In this document: in pieces, positions 39,946-48,011 of the stretch | Numbering within the stretch: position 1 is the first letter of the stretch | How the letters are laid out: the number at the start of each line of letters is the position of its first letter | NCBI GenBank assembly: GCA_040902585.1 | Contig: JBBDXA010000031.1 | Span: forward strand, 1 to 48,442 | DNA: 48,442 nt | Direction of reading: 5' to 3' | Origin: JBBDXA01 sp040902585 | Lineage (GTDB): Bacteria; Planctomycetota; Phycisphaerae; Phycisphaerales; Phycisphaeraceae | The notes under the pieces: generated by a model | The model's input: the letters and a program-made list of their open reading frames with translations, nothing else | The model's database searches: none | Told to the model about the DNA's origin: nothing | Made by a program: the position numbers and the translations under genes

Positions 39946-40653
39946 ATGCGAAACCTGACGCTGCACGATCGCCCGAAACTTCTGATGCTCAGTCACGCGC
40001 TGCCCCGGCAGACGGTTGGCAACGCTGACGCCTCGCCCAACCGCCGGGCCTGGCAGCTCCTGTCGCTGGCGCATCGCACGCACAATATCTACCTGGCCGC
40101 GGTCGCCGACGGCCCGGTGAATCTGTCCCACTGGCGGGCCGCCAAAGCGGTTGCCTCGCAGATCGTGTTGATCCCGTCGCGCACCGGAATCCTTCGCTGG
40201 CTGAGTGCGCGGCACCTGCCGATCACCAGTGCCCGCCAGAATGCCGCGCTGACGGCAGTCACCCGCGAGTGGTCCGCGCTGCATGCCTTCGACATGGTCC
40301 TTTGCACCGAGCCCGGGCTGCTCGATCAGGCGGCCCTGGTGGATGGCGCGATGCGCATTCTCGATCTTGCTGCGACTCAGATGGTGGATGAGACCCCCCG
40401 CGTGATTCTCCCGCAACTGCGCCGCCGGCGAAAGGCATCGCAGCTTGCGAACCTGGAGCAGCGATGTATCCGCCTGTCCGACGCGTGGATCACCACGAGC
40501 GAGCAGCATGCCGCAACCTTCCAGGGACGCCTGCATCCTCGCCTCGTGCTGGACCGTCACAGGGACGTCATGTCCTGCGATACGCTTGCCCAGATCCTCC
40601 CCGGCGAGTTGCATCTGCCGACGGAAACGGTGCCGATTGCAAGGGCGGCGTGA
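39946..40653 (+). CDS. N-terminal-half glycosyltransferase-like protein (XrtA-associated type)
   Basis: 235 aa from the ATG at 39946, with AAGGA 8 nt upstream; an ATG at 39937 is also in frame. It begins RPKLLMLSHALPRQTVGNADASPNRRAWQLLSLAHRTHNIYLAAVAD, the pattern of the N-terminal Rossmann half of GT4 sugar transferases tied to PEP-CTERM/EpsH1 systems (Stp1-like). It ends after the linker (WITTSEQHAATF), where the C-terminal donor-binding half with its E-x7-E motif should begin. Alone it is unlikely to be an active GT-B enzyme. It could be a truncation, or a subunit needing a partner; the next gene does not supply the missing half. Confidence 0.7.
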   Translation: MRNLTLHDRPKLLMLSHALPRQTVGNADASPNRRAWQLLSLAHRTHNIYLAAVADGPVNLSHWRAAKAVASQIVLIPSRTGILRWLSARHLPITSARQNAALTAVTREWSALHAFDMVLCTEPGLLDQAALVDGAMRILDLAATQMVDETPRVILPQLRRRRKASQLANLEQRCIRLSDAWITTSEQHAATFQGRLHPRLVLDRHRDVMSCDTLAQILPGELHLPTETVPIARAA

Positions 40654-40688
40654 TGGACGCGGGCCTTGCGGCGGCTTAAGATCGAACG

Positions 40689-42623
40689 ATGCCCAAATCG
40701 GCGCGATTTCAAACAGAACGATCACAGAAGATGGCCGTCGGCGTGGTGACGCTGCTGGTGGCCGCTGTTGCGCTGGGCGGGGCCCATCTCTACACCCGTT
40801 CGCATCAGATGAACTGGAAGGTTCCGCTCAGGGCGACGGCGATCACCGACCTGGACATTCTCGCTCCCGAAGGCTGGGAACAGATCGAGATCACCGCGCA
40901 GGAAAGCGGGTACGCTGACAATCCCACGGTGTTTCGCGATCCCGCCGTGCGCGGTCGCATTCTGACCATCGGTCGCCGTGATGTGCCGACGCCCACGGCT
41001 CCTGACCATGTGCTTCGCGCTCTTTTGAACGAACGCGTGATGAAGCGTTCGCGCGTCTTCGTCGATCAGGGCGTTGCCCAGCGTCAGCGCATCGGGTCGT
41101 TCGCCGTTATTCGTTATTTTGCACACAGCCGGATCGATGCCGAGACGGCGACGACCTCGGAGCGCGTGATCGTGTTCACGGAAGACGGCCGGCGTCACTG
41201 GGCGATTACGCTGAGCGCGCCGGTGACCACCAACGAATCCGCGGAACAAGCCAACGACGCCATGCTCTCGGCGATGATTGAAAGTGTCAGCGATCGCAAC
41301 AGGCGTGATGCCCGCAGCGATGACTTCGCCGCGGCTATGCTGCCTCCGGTGGCGCTGGCGAAGTGGCGGGCGCGGGTCGAGGCCGGCCCGCGCGGGGTGC
41401 AGGCGATCACGCTGACACCCGGCGACGGCGGCACGGCCCATCTGGCCACGATCCGCCTCATCGGCGAGTTGAACACGACCGGCGCGCGCATTCCGCAGAT
41501 TCGCCCCGGTGAGGCACTGGCGCGGCAGTTCGAGGAAGGTCTGCATCAGTCGCCCGATCCTAAGTCCCTGACCAAGTCGCGGCGAGGCGATGTCGGCATC
41601 TGGCGTCTGCCGTTCAGTGATGAACCCAACGTGCCCCTGAAGCGCGAGCTTATTTATCTGGAGCTCACGCCGCAGCGCGGCGCGCTCATCGAAGTGCTGG
41701 CGGAGAACGCCGCCTGGGCGGATGTGCAGGAGGAGATCGATCCGTTAATCGATCGCCTCGCCGATGCTCTGGGCAACGAGGCCGCAACCGGTTCGACGGA
41801 CACCAGCGCGTTGCTCGCTGATGCCGTCGAGCGTGGCGGACGCCTGGCGGATTCACAACGCCGCGCCATGGTCGATCAACAGAGCGTCGGTCGCAGCTAC
41901 TGGCTCATCCGGCGCGACCATCGCACGCTCGGTGCCCAGGTCAGCCAGACGGATCACTCCATCGATGTGGACTTTCCGCTCGTAAGTCGCCGCATTCAGT
42001 ACCTCGCAGGCGACAATCAGATTCACAAGTCCGCGGCCACGACGCTGGCCTCAGCCGACGGCGCGACGATGCACAGTGAACTCATGCATCTGCTGCAGAA
42101 GGGCGGTGACCGGCGAATGGTTGCCTTCCGCGTGTCAATAGAGCAGGGCAAGCTTTCGATGCTGCCCTATCCGATGGTGGGGATGCCGTTCGAGGGCTGG
42201 AGCGTTCCCGTACCGCAGGGCTTTCTGCCGAGCATGGCGGAAGAGACGTGGAACCTGGATGAGGTCTACAATCTCGCGTCGGCTGGGCCCGTGCTGGTCT
42301 GGCGTTCGCGCGGCGAGGCGAAGCCTGAGCCCGCGTGGCTGACCGTGACGAAAGTGAACACCGAGGCGGAAATCTCGCCCCAAACCAGGCCCAAAGCCGC
42401 AGTCGTACTCACGCTTCGACCGATAATGACCCCGGACGCGGACCGTCTCTGGCTTGATGAGAACGGCCGCGTCCTCATGAGCGAATGGAACGAGTCAGGC
42501 GGGTTCCCCTTCGGCGGCGTGCGACTCACGCTCGCCCCCAGTGACGAGGCCACCGTCGTCCGCCTGTTCCCCGACAGTCGCGCCATCATCCGCCAACTGA
42601 ACGAGGCAGCGAAGAAGCCATGA
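40689..42623 (+). CDS. Membrane-anchored protein of unknown function at end of polysaccharide cluster
   Basis: 644 aa. A single hydrophobic helix at about 17-34 (VGVVTLLVAAVALGGAHLY) looks like an uncleaved anchor. The rest is predicted periplasmic, with several repeats of one fold: IAPEGWEQIEI-like strands, RIGSFAVIRYFAHSRI, RGDVGIWRLPFS, VGRSYWLIRRDHR and GKLSMLPYPMVGMPFEGWSVPVP, suggesting three to four beta-rich modules of about 130-150 aa. No catalytic motif. The ATGA overlap at 42620-42623 couples it to the next gene. Confidence 0.8.
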   Translation: MPKSARFQTERSQKMAVGVVTLLVAAVALGGAHLYTRSHQMNWKVPLRATAITDLDILAPEGWEQIEITAQESGYADNPTVFRDPAVRGRILTIGRRDVPTPTAPDHVLRALLNERVMKRSRVFVDQGVAQRQRIGSFAVIRYFAHSRIDAETATTSERVIVFTEDGRRHWAITLSAPVTTNESAEQANDAMLSAMIESVSDRNRRDARSDDFAAAMLPPVALAKWRARVEAGPRGVQAITLTPGDGGTAHLATIRLIGELNTTGARIPQIRPGEALARQFEEGLHQSPDPKSLTKSRRGDVGIWRLPFSDEPNVPLKRELIYLELTPQRGALIEVLAENAAWADVQEEIDPLIDRLADALGNEAATGSTDTSALLADAVERGGRLADSQRRAMVDQQSVGRSYWLIRRDHRTLGAQVSQTDHSIDVDFPLVSRRIQYLAGDNQIHKSAATTLASADGATMHSELMHLLQKGGDRRMVAFRVSIEQGKLSMLPYPMVGMPFEGWSVPVPQGFLPSMAEETWNLDEVYNLASAGPVLVWRSRGEAKPEPAWLTVTKVNTEAEISPQTRPKAAVVLTLRPIMTPDADRLWLDENGRVLMSEWNESGGFPFGGVRLTLAPSDEATVVRLFPDSRAIIRQLNEAAKKP

Positions 42624-44458
42624 TTCGATTCTCCCGAACTCCCTCCCTCGCGTTGTCCTTTGGGATGACATCCATTCTTCTCCTCGCCGCGTGCAGCAGC
42701 CTGAGTGCCGCGGACGATGAGCTCGATAAATACCTCGCGCGCGAGAAGTGGCGTGAGAACGCCTTCGGCGTCTCGCTTCGCCCGCCGCTGGACACGCGCA
42801 TTCACCAGTTCAACTCCGATGACGCCCTCGTCCGCATCACCAAGGACGACATCTACACCATCAGCCTGTACATCAAACGCACTCAGCAGGATCACACCAT
42901 CGATCAGGTCGTCCGCGCCGCGATCGAACAGTTCGGCTTTGTGCAGCCCACCGCCAAGATTCTCGACCAGCGCGTCATCAAGCCTGCCGGGCGACCGGGC
43001 TGGGTGCTCCACTTCGGCGTCAATCTTCCATTGAAGGATCTGCCTGACGCGAAAGTGAGCGTCGAGGCGCTGGCGAAGATCGCTCGTGAGCAACTGACCA
43101 AGGCCGACGCCCTGCGCGAGAGGAAGCGCGACATCGAAGCGTATCGCCTTTACCGCATGATCGCGGACAATTCACCCGACCGCGTCGTCGCCGCCAAGGC
43201 CCTTCAGTGGATGAAGCATTACGGAACCGACAACGCGTTCATGCGGAGCTTTATCCTCGATGAAACACGTCGCCGCAAGGTCAACAAACAGGACGCCGAC
43301 GCCAAGCCCTGGGTCATGTCGCAGGCGTTCATGCAGCTCAGTCCGCAGATATTCGTCATGATCCGCATGGATGTCGACCACAACCAGTTCGCCGCGACCC
43401 GCCCTGTTTTGGAAGCCGTGCTCGATAGTCTTGAGGTTCAGAATCCCAAGGAACTGAGCGACCTGCGCAAGAAGATGCTCGAGGACGGCAACGTGCTGGC
43501 GCGGACGATCAACCACAAGCGACTGGTCGAGGCCATGCTCCCGGAAGTCCGCCTGCCCATCGTCGATGACTTCGGTCGGCCCGACGGCTTCGCGCCCCTT
43601 CGCCTTCAATACCTGCGCATCACCAAGAACGAGCAGGACATCGGCTGGATGAAGACCGTCCACCGCGAACGCCGCGATCAACTCGTGACCATTCGCATGG
43701 AAGAAGTGATCGACGAACGAGGCAAGAGGAAACAGGTGCCCCGTGCGGAGGTGGAGGAAGTGGGCGTCAACGGCATCGGCGTGGATGTCTACGCCCGCAT
43801 TCACCTGACGGACCGCGTCATCGACACGCACAGTCAGACGTTTCAGTCCGAGACGGGCAAGTATGAATCATGGTCGATCCGTTCGACAGTGCGCCTGGAG
43901 GCACCGAAGGTGAATCGCGTCGGTCCGTTGCCCGGCGAGCCGGGAGCGAAAGGTGTGGGGCGGGACCCGGGAGTCGAGACCACAACTTCATGGCTCGAAA
44001 CCGGTGTGCGTAACGAAGAGCAGATCACCATCATCCGCGAAGGCCCGACCGGCGTGCAGCGGTACATCTGGCAGAAGCCGCCCATGGCGTATGTCTCGCA
44101 GGTGGAACTCTACCTCATGGCTCCGCTCCTGCCGCGGGAGAACGGCGAGTACGGCTTCTACGCTTACTATCCGAACACCGGCAGCGTGTCGTTCCGCAAG
44201 ATCCGCGTCGTGCCCAGCGGCGACGGCGGCTTCCGCGTGTTCAGTCAACCGACGCCGGATTCCCCCGAGCAGCGATCAGACTATGACCGCGAGGGTCAAC
44301 TGACCGGCAGGGAACTGGGCGAAGGCATGGAACTGACTCCGACGACGCGCGACGAACTGGCGAAGCTTTATCAGATCAAGCTGCCTGATGAAACGGTCAA
44401 CCAGCCCAAGCCGAAGGACTTCAAGCCGCTGCCGCCGTCGAACCGTCTGCCGCGATGA
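42620..44458 (+). CDS. Secreted lipoprotein-like protein of unknown function
   Basis: 612 aa. Signal peptide with a lipobox-like LLLAAC (C25), followed by SSLSAADDELDKY, so a lipoprotein is likely. Mature part has modules like those of the upstream protein (FGVSLRPPLDTRIHQFNSDDALVRI, PGWVLHFGVNLP), a TPR-like helical hairpin (RKRDIEAYRLYRMIADNSPDRVVAAKALQWM), and strand-rich regions. The C-terminal tail is hydrophilic (PKPKDFKPLPPSNRLPR). Starts within the stop of its neighbour (ATGA), so the two are translated together and probably act together. A terminator follows. Confidence 0.8.
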   Translation: MIRFSRTPSLALSFGMTSILLLAACSSLSAADDELDKYLAREKWRENAFGVSLRPPLDTRIHQFNSDDALVRITKDDIYTISLYIKRTQQDHTIDQVVRAAIEQFGFVQPTAKILDQRVIKPAGRPGWVLHFGVNLPLKDLPDAKVSVEALAKIAREQLTKADALRERKRDIEAYRLYRMIADNSPDRVVAAKALQWMKHYGTDNAFMRSFILDETRRRKVNKQDADAKPWVMSQAFMQLSPQIFVMIRMDVDHNQFAATRPVLEAVLDSLEVQNPKELSDLRKKMLEDGNVLARTINHKRLVEAMLPEVRLPIVDDFGRPDGFAPLRLQYLRITKNEQDIGWMKTVHRERRDQLVTIRMEEVIDERGKRKQVPRAEVEEVGVNGIGVDVYARIHLTDRVIDTHSQTFQSETGKYESWSIRSTVRLEAPKVNRVGPLPGEPGAKGVGRDPGVETTTSWLETGVRNEEQITIIREGPTGVQRYIWQKPPMAYVSQVELYLMAPLLPRENGEYGFYAYYPNTGSVSFRKIRVVPSGDGGFRVFSQPTPDSPEQRSDYDREGQLTGRELGEGMELTPTTRDELAKLYQIKLPDETVNQPKPKDFKPLPPSNRLPR

Positions 44459-44495
44459 GGTTGGAAAGGATCAAATCACGTCACGACCCACGAAC

Positions 44496-44522
44496 AAAGC
44501 CCCGGACGAACCGGGGCTTTTT
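44496..44522. terminator. Bidirectional terminator
   Basis: AAAGCCCCGG (44496-44505), loop ACGAA, CCGGGGCTTT (44511-44520) and further Ts: a perfect 10-bp stem with a T-run on the + strand. Lies between convergent genes (secreted lipoprotein and infC) and can serve both. Confidence 0.88.
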
Positions 44523-44546
44523 CATTGGGTTGATTGTTCGCCGCTC

Positions 44547-45302
44547 TCAAGTGCTGGGCGCGGGTTCCACCTTCTTGGGCTTGGCCTTTGCCGCCGCGGC
44601 CGGTTCCTTCGCGGGGGCGGATTCCTTCGCCTCAGGCGCGGGCTTAGGCGCGGCTTTGGCGGCGGGCGCAGCCTTCGCCACAGGGGCTTTGTCCGCGGGA
44701 GCGGATTCCTTCGCCGCCGGCGAGGCAGAGCCTTCAGCCTTCGGCGGCTTCTGTACCTGCTTGCGCTCGGGCACCAGCGTCATCGTCATGCGCCGCCCCA
44801 GACTGCGCGGCGGCTGCTCGACCTTGCTCACGTCCTCCAACAGGCCCGCCACCTGACGCATCAGATCAATTCCCAACTCCCGGTGCGCCATCTCGCGGCC
44901 CTTGAACTGGATCGTGAATTGAACCTTGTGCCCTTCATCCAGAAACTCGCGCGAACGCTTCGTCTTGATGTCCAGATCATGCTCGTCAATCTGCGGACGC
45001 AGGCGCAGCTCCTTCAACTCGCTCTGCTTGCTGTGACTGCGGGCTTTCTGTTCCTTCTTCTTCTGCTGGTACTTCCACTTGCCGTAATCCATGATGCGGC
45101 AGACGGGCGGCGCGGACTGCGGCGACACCTCAACCAGATCCAGGCCGACCTCTTTGGCGCGGCGCTTGGCTTCGATGGTTTCGATCACCCCGACCTGTTC
45201 GTTGTTCTCGTCGATCAGTCGGATGGGAGAGATGCGGATCATCTCGTTGATGCGCAGTCTTTTGCCGGTGTCCCGGACTTGCGGTTGGAATCGTCGGTTG
45301 AT
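44547..45302 (-). CDS. infC: Translation initiation factor IF-3, apparent ATC start, long Ala/Lys/Pro tail
   Basis: 251 aa read from an ATC at 45302. The upstream codons encode INRRFQPQVRDTGKRLRINEMIRIS, the natural IF-3 N-terminus. GGAG lies 8 nt before the ATC, and the frame closes upstream at a TGA 11 codons away without ATG, GTG or TTG. Using the ATG at 45242 would delete conserved N-terminal residues. Both IF-3 domains are complete (VRLIDEN-type start, PPVCRIMDYGKWKYQQKKKEQKAR; FTIQFKGREMAHRELGIDLM). A 70-aa tail rich in Ala, Lys, Pro and Glu follows. E. coli infC uses AUU for autocontrol, so a rare start fits. Not linked to rpmI-rplT here. Confidence 0.93.
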   Translation of the reverse strand: MNRRFQPQVRDTGKRLRINEMIRISPIRLIDENNEQVGVIETIEAKRRAKEVGLDLVEVSPQSAPPVCRIMDYGKWKYQQKKKEQKARSHSKQSELKELRLRPQIDEHDLDIKTKRSREFLDEGHKVQFTIQFKGREMAHRELGIDLMRQVAGLLEDVSKVEQPPRSLGRRMTMTLVPERKQVQKPPKAEGSASPAAKESAPADKAPVAKAAPAAKAAPKPAPEAKESAPAKEPAAAAKAKPKKVEPAPST

Positions 45303-45419
45303 GGCACGGTCTCCGTGGGGTTCCTGGGTAATTCAAGGCCGATCTTCGCCGAACCCGTGGCGCGACCGGTTGGTTTTGTAGACCCGGGCAATCCGATTGG
45401 CCGGGGCCGGTAACTTCCT

Positions 45420-45425
45420 ATTATA
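45420..45425 (-). promoter_or_regulatory. Candidate -10 element of infC
   Basis: A consensus TATAAT on the - strand (ATTATA on +) about 118 nt before the infC start. No good -35 box at 17 nt. It implies a leader of about 110 nt. Confidence 0.45.
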
Positions 45426-45487
45426 GGGTATCGACCGGCTGCATGAGAGGCAACAGAAAGAGTGAAAAAGACAGGAAAGAGGGGACC

Positions 45488-45536
45488 GGAGTCAGGAGTC
45501 AGGAGTCAGGATTCAGTACTCAGTTCTCCGTTCTCA
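45488..45536. repeat. Heptamer array F (GGAGTCA)
   Basis: Seven 7-nt steps: GGAGTCA three times, GGATTCA, GTACTCA, GTTCTCC, GTTCTCA, degrading from left to right. The last unit contains TCA (45534-45536), the reverse complement of the TGA stop of the ABC ATPase gene. The array therefore runs right up to that coding region. Reverse complement family of arrays A and D. Confidence 0.8.
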
Positions 45537-46697
45537 CTTCTCTCCAGGGCCGCCGCGCTTCGCGGCATCTTCCGGATACCAGCACGCGGAACAGTGACTC
45601 GGCTCCTGCGGCGAAGGCTCCAGCGTCGGCCGCTGCTCGACGCATTTTCGCATGATCCGCACCTGCTTGCCCAGCACGGTCAGTTCCACCGTCGACGATT
45701 TACTCCCCACGCCGCCGTGCCCCCCGATCGCATCCTTCGCCAGCTCGCGGGTCAGGTAGCAGCGCGGGTGAAACGCGCAGCCCGTGGGCGGATTGGAAGG
45801 GCTCGGCACCTCGCCGGTCATCACGATCCGCTTGCGGTTGGCCGCCGGGTCAGGCATCGGCGCCGCCGAGAGCAGCGCCTGCGTGTAGGGATGCCTCGCG
45901 CCGGCATAGATCGCCTCGCGCGAGGCGAGTTCCACGATCCTGCCCAGGTACATCACCGCGACGCGATCGCAGAAGTGTTCGATCACCGCCAGGTTGTGGG
46001 CGATGAACAGATACGAAAGTCCCAGTTCCCTCTTCAGGTCGCCCAGCAGGTTGAGAATCTGCGACTGGATCGACACATCCAAAGCCGACACCGGCTCATC
46101 GCACACGATGAACTTCGGCTCCAGCGACAGGGCCCGCGCGATGCCGATGCTCTGCCGCTGGCCGCCTGAAAATTCGTGCGGATATCGCTGGGCATACTCG
46201 GGCTCCAGCCCCACGCGCTTCAGGAGCGACGCGACGCGCTGCTGGAGCGCCTCGCCCCTGGCCAGGCCATGCACGTGAATCGGTTCGCCGATGATCCTGC
46301 CCACGGTCATGCGCGGGTTCAGCGAGCCGACGGGATCCTGGAAGATAATCTGCATCTGCCTGCGAAGGGCATGCAACTCGCGTCGATCCGCATCAAACAC
46401 GCTCCGCCCGTTGAAGGACACACTGCCTTCGGTCGCGGGAATGAGCTTCAGCAGCGTCCGGCCCACGGTCGACTTGCCGCAGCCCGACTCGCCGACGAGG
46501 CCCAGCGTTTCACCTGCGTTGACGTGAAGCGACACATCATCCACCGCACGGACGTACCCGACCGTCTTGCGCAGCAGCCCGCGACGCACGGGAAAATAAG
46601 TCTTCAGGTTCTCAATCACCAGCAGCGGTTTGCCCCCTTGCGCACGCTTGGCGTCGACAACGGAGGCGGCAGAGACAGGGGCGGTCGTTGCTGTCAT
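45534..46697 (-). CDS. Oligopeptide/dipeptide-type ABC transporter ATP-binding protein
   Basis: 387 aa. Complete ABC ATPase: Walker A GESGCGKST (69-77), Q-loop IIFQDP (Q120), signature FSGGQRQ (176-182), Walker B FIVCDEP (D200/E201), H-loop H234. The C-terminal oligopeptide/dipeptide domain is present (TQALLSAAPMPDP...GEVPSPSNPPTGCAFHPRC) with four cysteines in C-x5-C...C...C-x2-C spacing, the cluster that can bind iron-sulfur in DppD/DppF-type proteins. The 23-residue Ala-rich N-terminus is unusual. No permease or binding-protein gene is adjacent, so its partners must be elsewhere. Stop codon overlaps array F. Confidence 0.92.
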   Translation of the reverse strand: MTATTAPVSAASVVDAKRAQGGKPLLVIENLKTYFPVRRGLLRKTVGYVRAVDDVSLHVNAGETLGLVGESGCGKSTVGRTLLKLIPATEGSVSFNGRSVFDADRRELHALRRQMQIIFQDPVGSLNPRMTVGRIIGEPIHVHGLARGEALQQRVASLLKRVGLEPEYAQRYPHEFSGGQRQSIGIARALSLEPKFIVCDEPVSALDVSIQSQILNLLGDLKRELGLSYLFIAHNLAVIEHFCDRVAVMYLGRIVELASREAIYAGARHPYTQALLSAAPMPDPAANRKRIVMTGEVPSPSNPPTGCAFHPRCYLTRELAKDAIGGHGGVGSKSSTVELTVLGKQVRIMRKCVEQRPTLEPSPQEPSHCSACWYPEDAAKRGGPGEK

Positions 46698-46759
46698 GCG
46701 AGGCAGTATAGCGAAGAGGGCGAAGGCGGAAGGGACTGGCGATCACTCCACCGGGGGCG

Positions 46760-46928
46760 GGCGTGACCCTATTATGTGGGATGATCAGTTGGGGTGCCAT
46801 GGGCAAGCGGAGTCTTCGGAGCTTGCCCGTGCGGATCACCCTCTGCGCTCGGCGCACAGCACGGGTAAGCTCCGAAGACTCCGCTTACCCATGGCACCCG
46901 ATGGCGCCCGCCACAGAAGATGGGCACG
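46760..46928 (-). mobile_element. 169-bp palindromic MITE-like element, copy 2 (inverted)
   Basis: Reverse complement of the element at 2641-2809, with one base difference by eye (near 46780). Same terminal inverted repeats and paired REP hairpins with GGGTGCCATGGG heads. Flanked by CCGGGGGC on both sides (46751-46758 and 46932-46939), but these lie a few bases outside the copy border, so a duplication is less certain than at copy 1. Located upstream of the ABC ATPase and downstream of the prepilin gene. Confidence 0.85.
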
Positions 46929-46966
46929 CCCCCGGGGGCTATCGGCTTCAGTGTTCAAATTCTGTA

Positions 46967-47974
46967 TCACGGCTGCTGATTCACGCCGCCGTCGCTGGGG
47001 CCTTTGTACGTCATCATCGCATCCGGATCAGCCGCGTCGGTGGCGCGTTCAGGGGCGTCGCCGGTTTTGAAGAGGTTGTCGAAAGGCACGCGGGGATTGT
47101 TTTCGCCGTAGCGCAGGTCCAGGACGTTGCTGGTTTCGAAGTTGACGTGATTGTCGTTGAAGCCCACGGTGCCTCGCCACGCGGCTTTTCCGTCGGTGTG
47201 AACGCTGCCGGAACTGCGGCCGGCGTCGGAGCCGAGGTTGCGATCGGTAACGACGGCGGCCTTGTGATTGGTGGTCGCCATCCACTCCTGATTGCGGGCC
47301 TTGCCGGTGGCGAGTTCGAGCATGGCGAAGGAGAAGTTGTTAGCGGTGACTTCGCCGGGCGCGGCACCGCCGAGGCTGACGGGGGTGATGGACTTGTTCG
47401 TCTCCGACGGGCTGACGGTGTACTCGGGGCTGAAGTAGGAGTTGCGGAGCATGAGGGCATAGCGGTAGGCCGGGTCGTGGCCCGTCTTGCCTTTGACGCC
47501 GTAGTTGTCTTCGCCGGGCGCGATTGGCGTCTGATCCTCCTTGCCCTTGCTGGTGAAGCCGGGGTAGAACTCGTTGTTGCCGGGGGCGTAGTTGTTCATG
47601 CCCTGGATGATGCCGCGGACCTGGGCGGAGGACTGCATCTGCCGGGCGTTTCGGCGGGCGGTGCCGAGGGCGGCGAGCAGGTCACTCGAGTCGACATCAG
47701 GCGTGCGCTGGGCCTGGGTCTCAGCGGTTTTGCGCAGGCTCTCGGCGGTGTCTTTCAGATCGGCGGCGACGGCGCGGAGATCATCCGTCGCCTTTCTCAG
47801 GTGTTCAACCGCTTCGGGCGAAAGCTGGGCAGGGCCGGGGGTCGGCGGGGGTGTGGGGGCTCCGGCCTTGCCGCCGTCGCAGCCGATGATGGCTTGCGTG
47901 AAACCGAAGACGAGGAGCACGAGTACGAAGGAGGCAACGAGTTCGGTGAGGGTGAAGGCGCGGCTGGATTTCAT
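46967..47974 (-). CDS. Prepilin-like protein with Pro-rich and helical insert
   Basis: 335 aa. N-terminus MKSSRAFTLTELVASFVLVLLVFGF is a class III signal: basic leader, FTLTE with the +5 glutamate, hydrophobic helix. The residue before the cut is Ala rather than the usual Gly. After the helix come CDGG and a Pro stretch (TPPPTPGPAQL), then an amphipathic helix of about 60 aa (EAVEHLRKATDDLRAVAADLKDTAESLRKTAE) that could form a coiled coil, and a beta-rich C-terminal domain with EVTANNFSFAMLELA, DRNLGSDAG, NDNHVNFETS and a YKGPSDGGVNQQP end. The same blocks occur in the gene upstream at 48012, so the two are tandem paralogues. Role unknown. Confidence 0.88.
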   Translation of the reverse strand: MKSSRAFTLTELVASFVLVLLVFGFTQAIIGCDGGKAGAPTPPPTPGPAQLSPEAVEHLRKATDDLRAVAADLKDTAESLRKTAETQAQRTPDVDSSDLLAALGTARRNARQMQSSAQVRGIIQGMNNYAPGNNEFYPGFTSKGKEDQTPIAPGEDNYGVKGKTGHDPAYRYALMLRNSYFSPEYTVSPSETNKSITPVSLGGAAPGEVTANNFSFAMLELATGKARNQEWMATTNHKAAVVTDRNLGSDAGRSSGSVHTDGKAAWRGTVGFNDNHVNFETSNVLDLRYGENNPRVPFDNLFKTGDAPERATDAADPDAMMTYKGPSDGGVNQQP

Positions 47975-48011
47975 GGGATGATTCTTTCGCTGCGGGGTTT
48001 CACATTCTGTT

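Noticed and set aside
44388..45413. 341-aa + strand frame
   Set aside because: Antisense of infC; the Leu/Arg-rich translation is its shadow.
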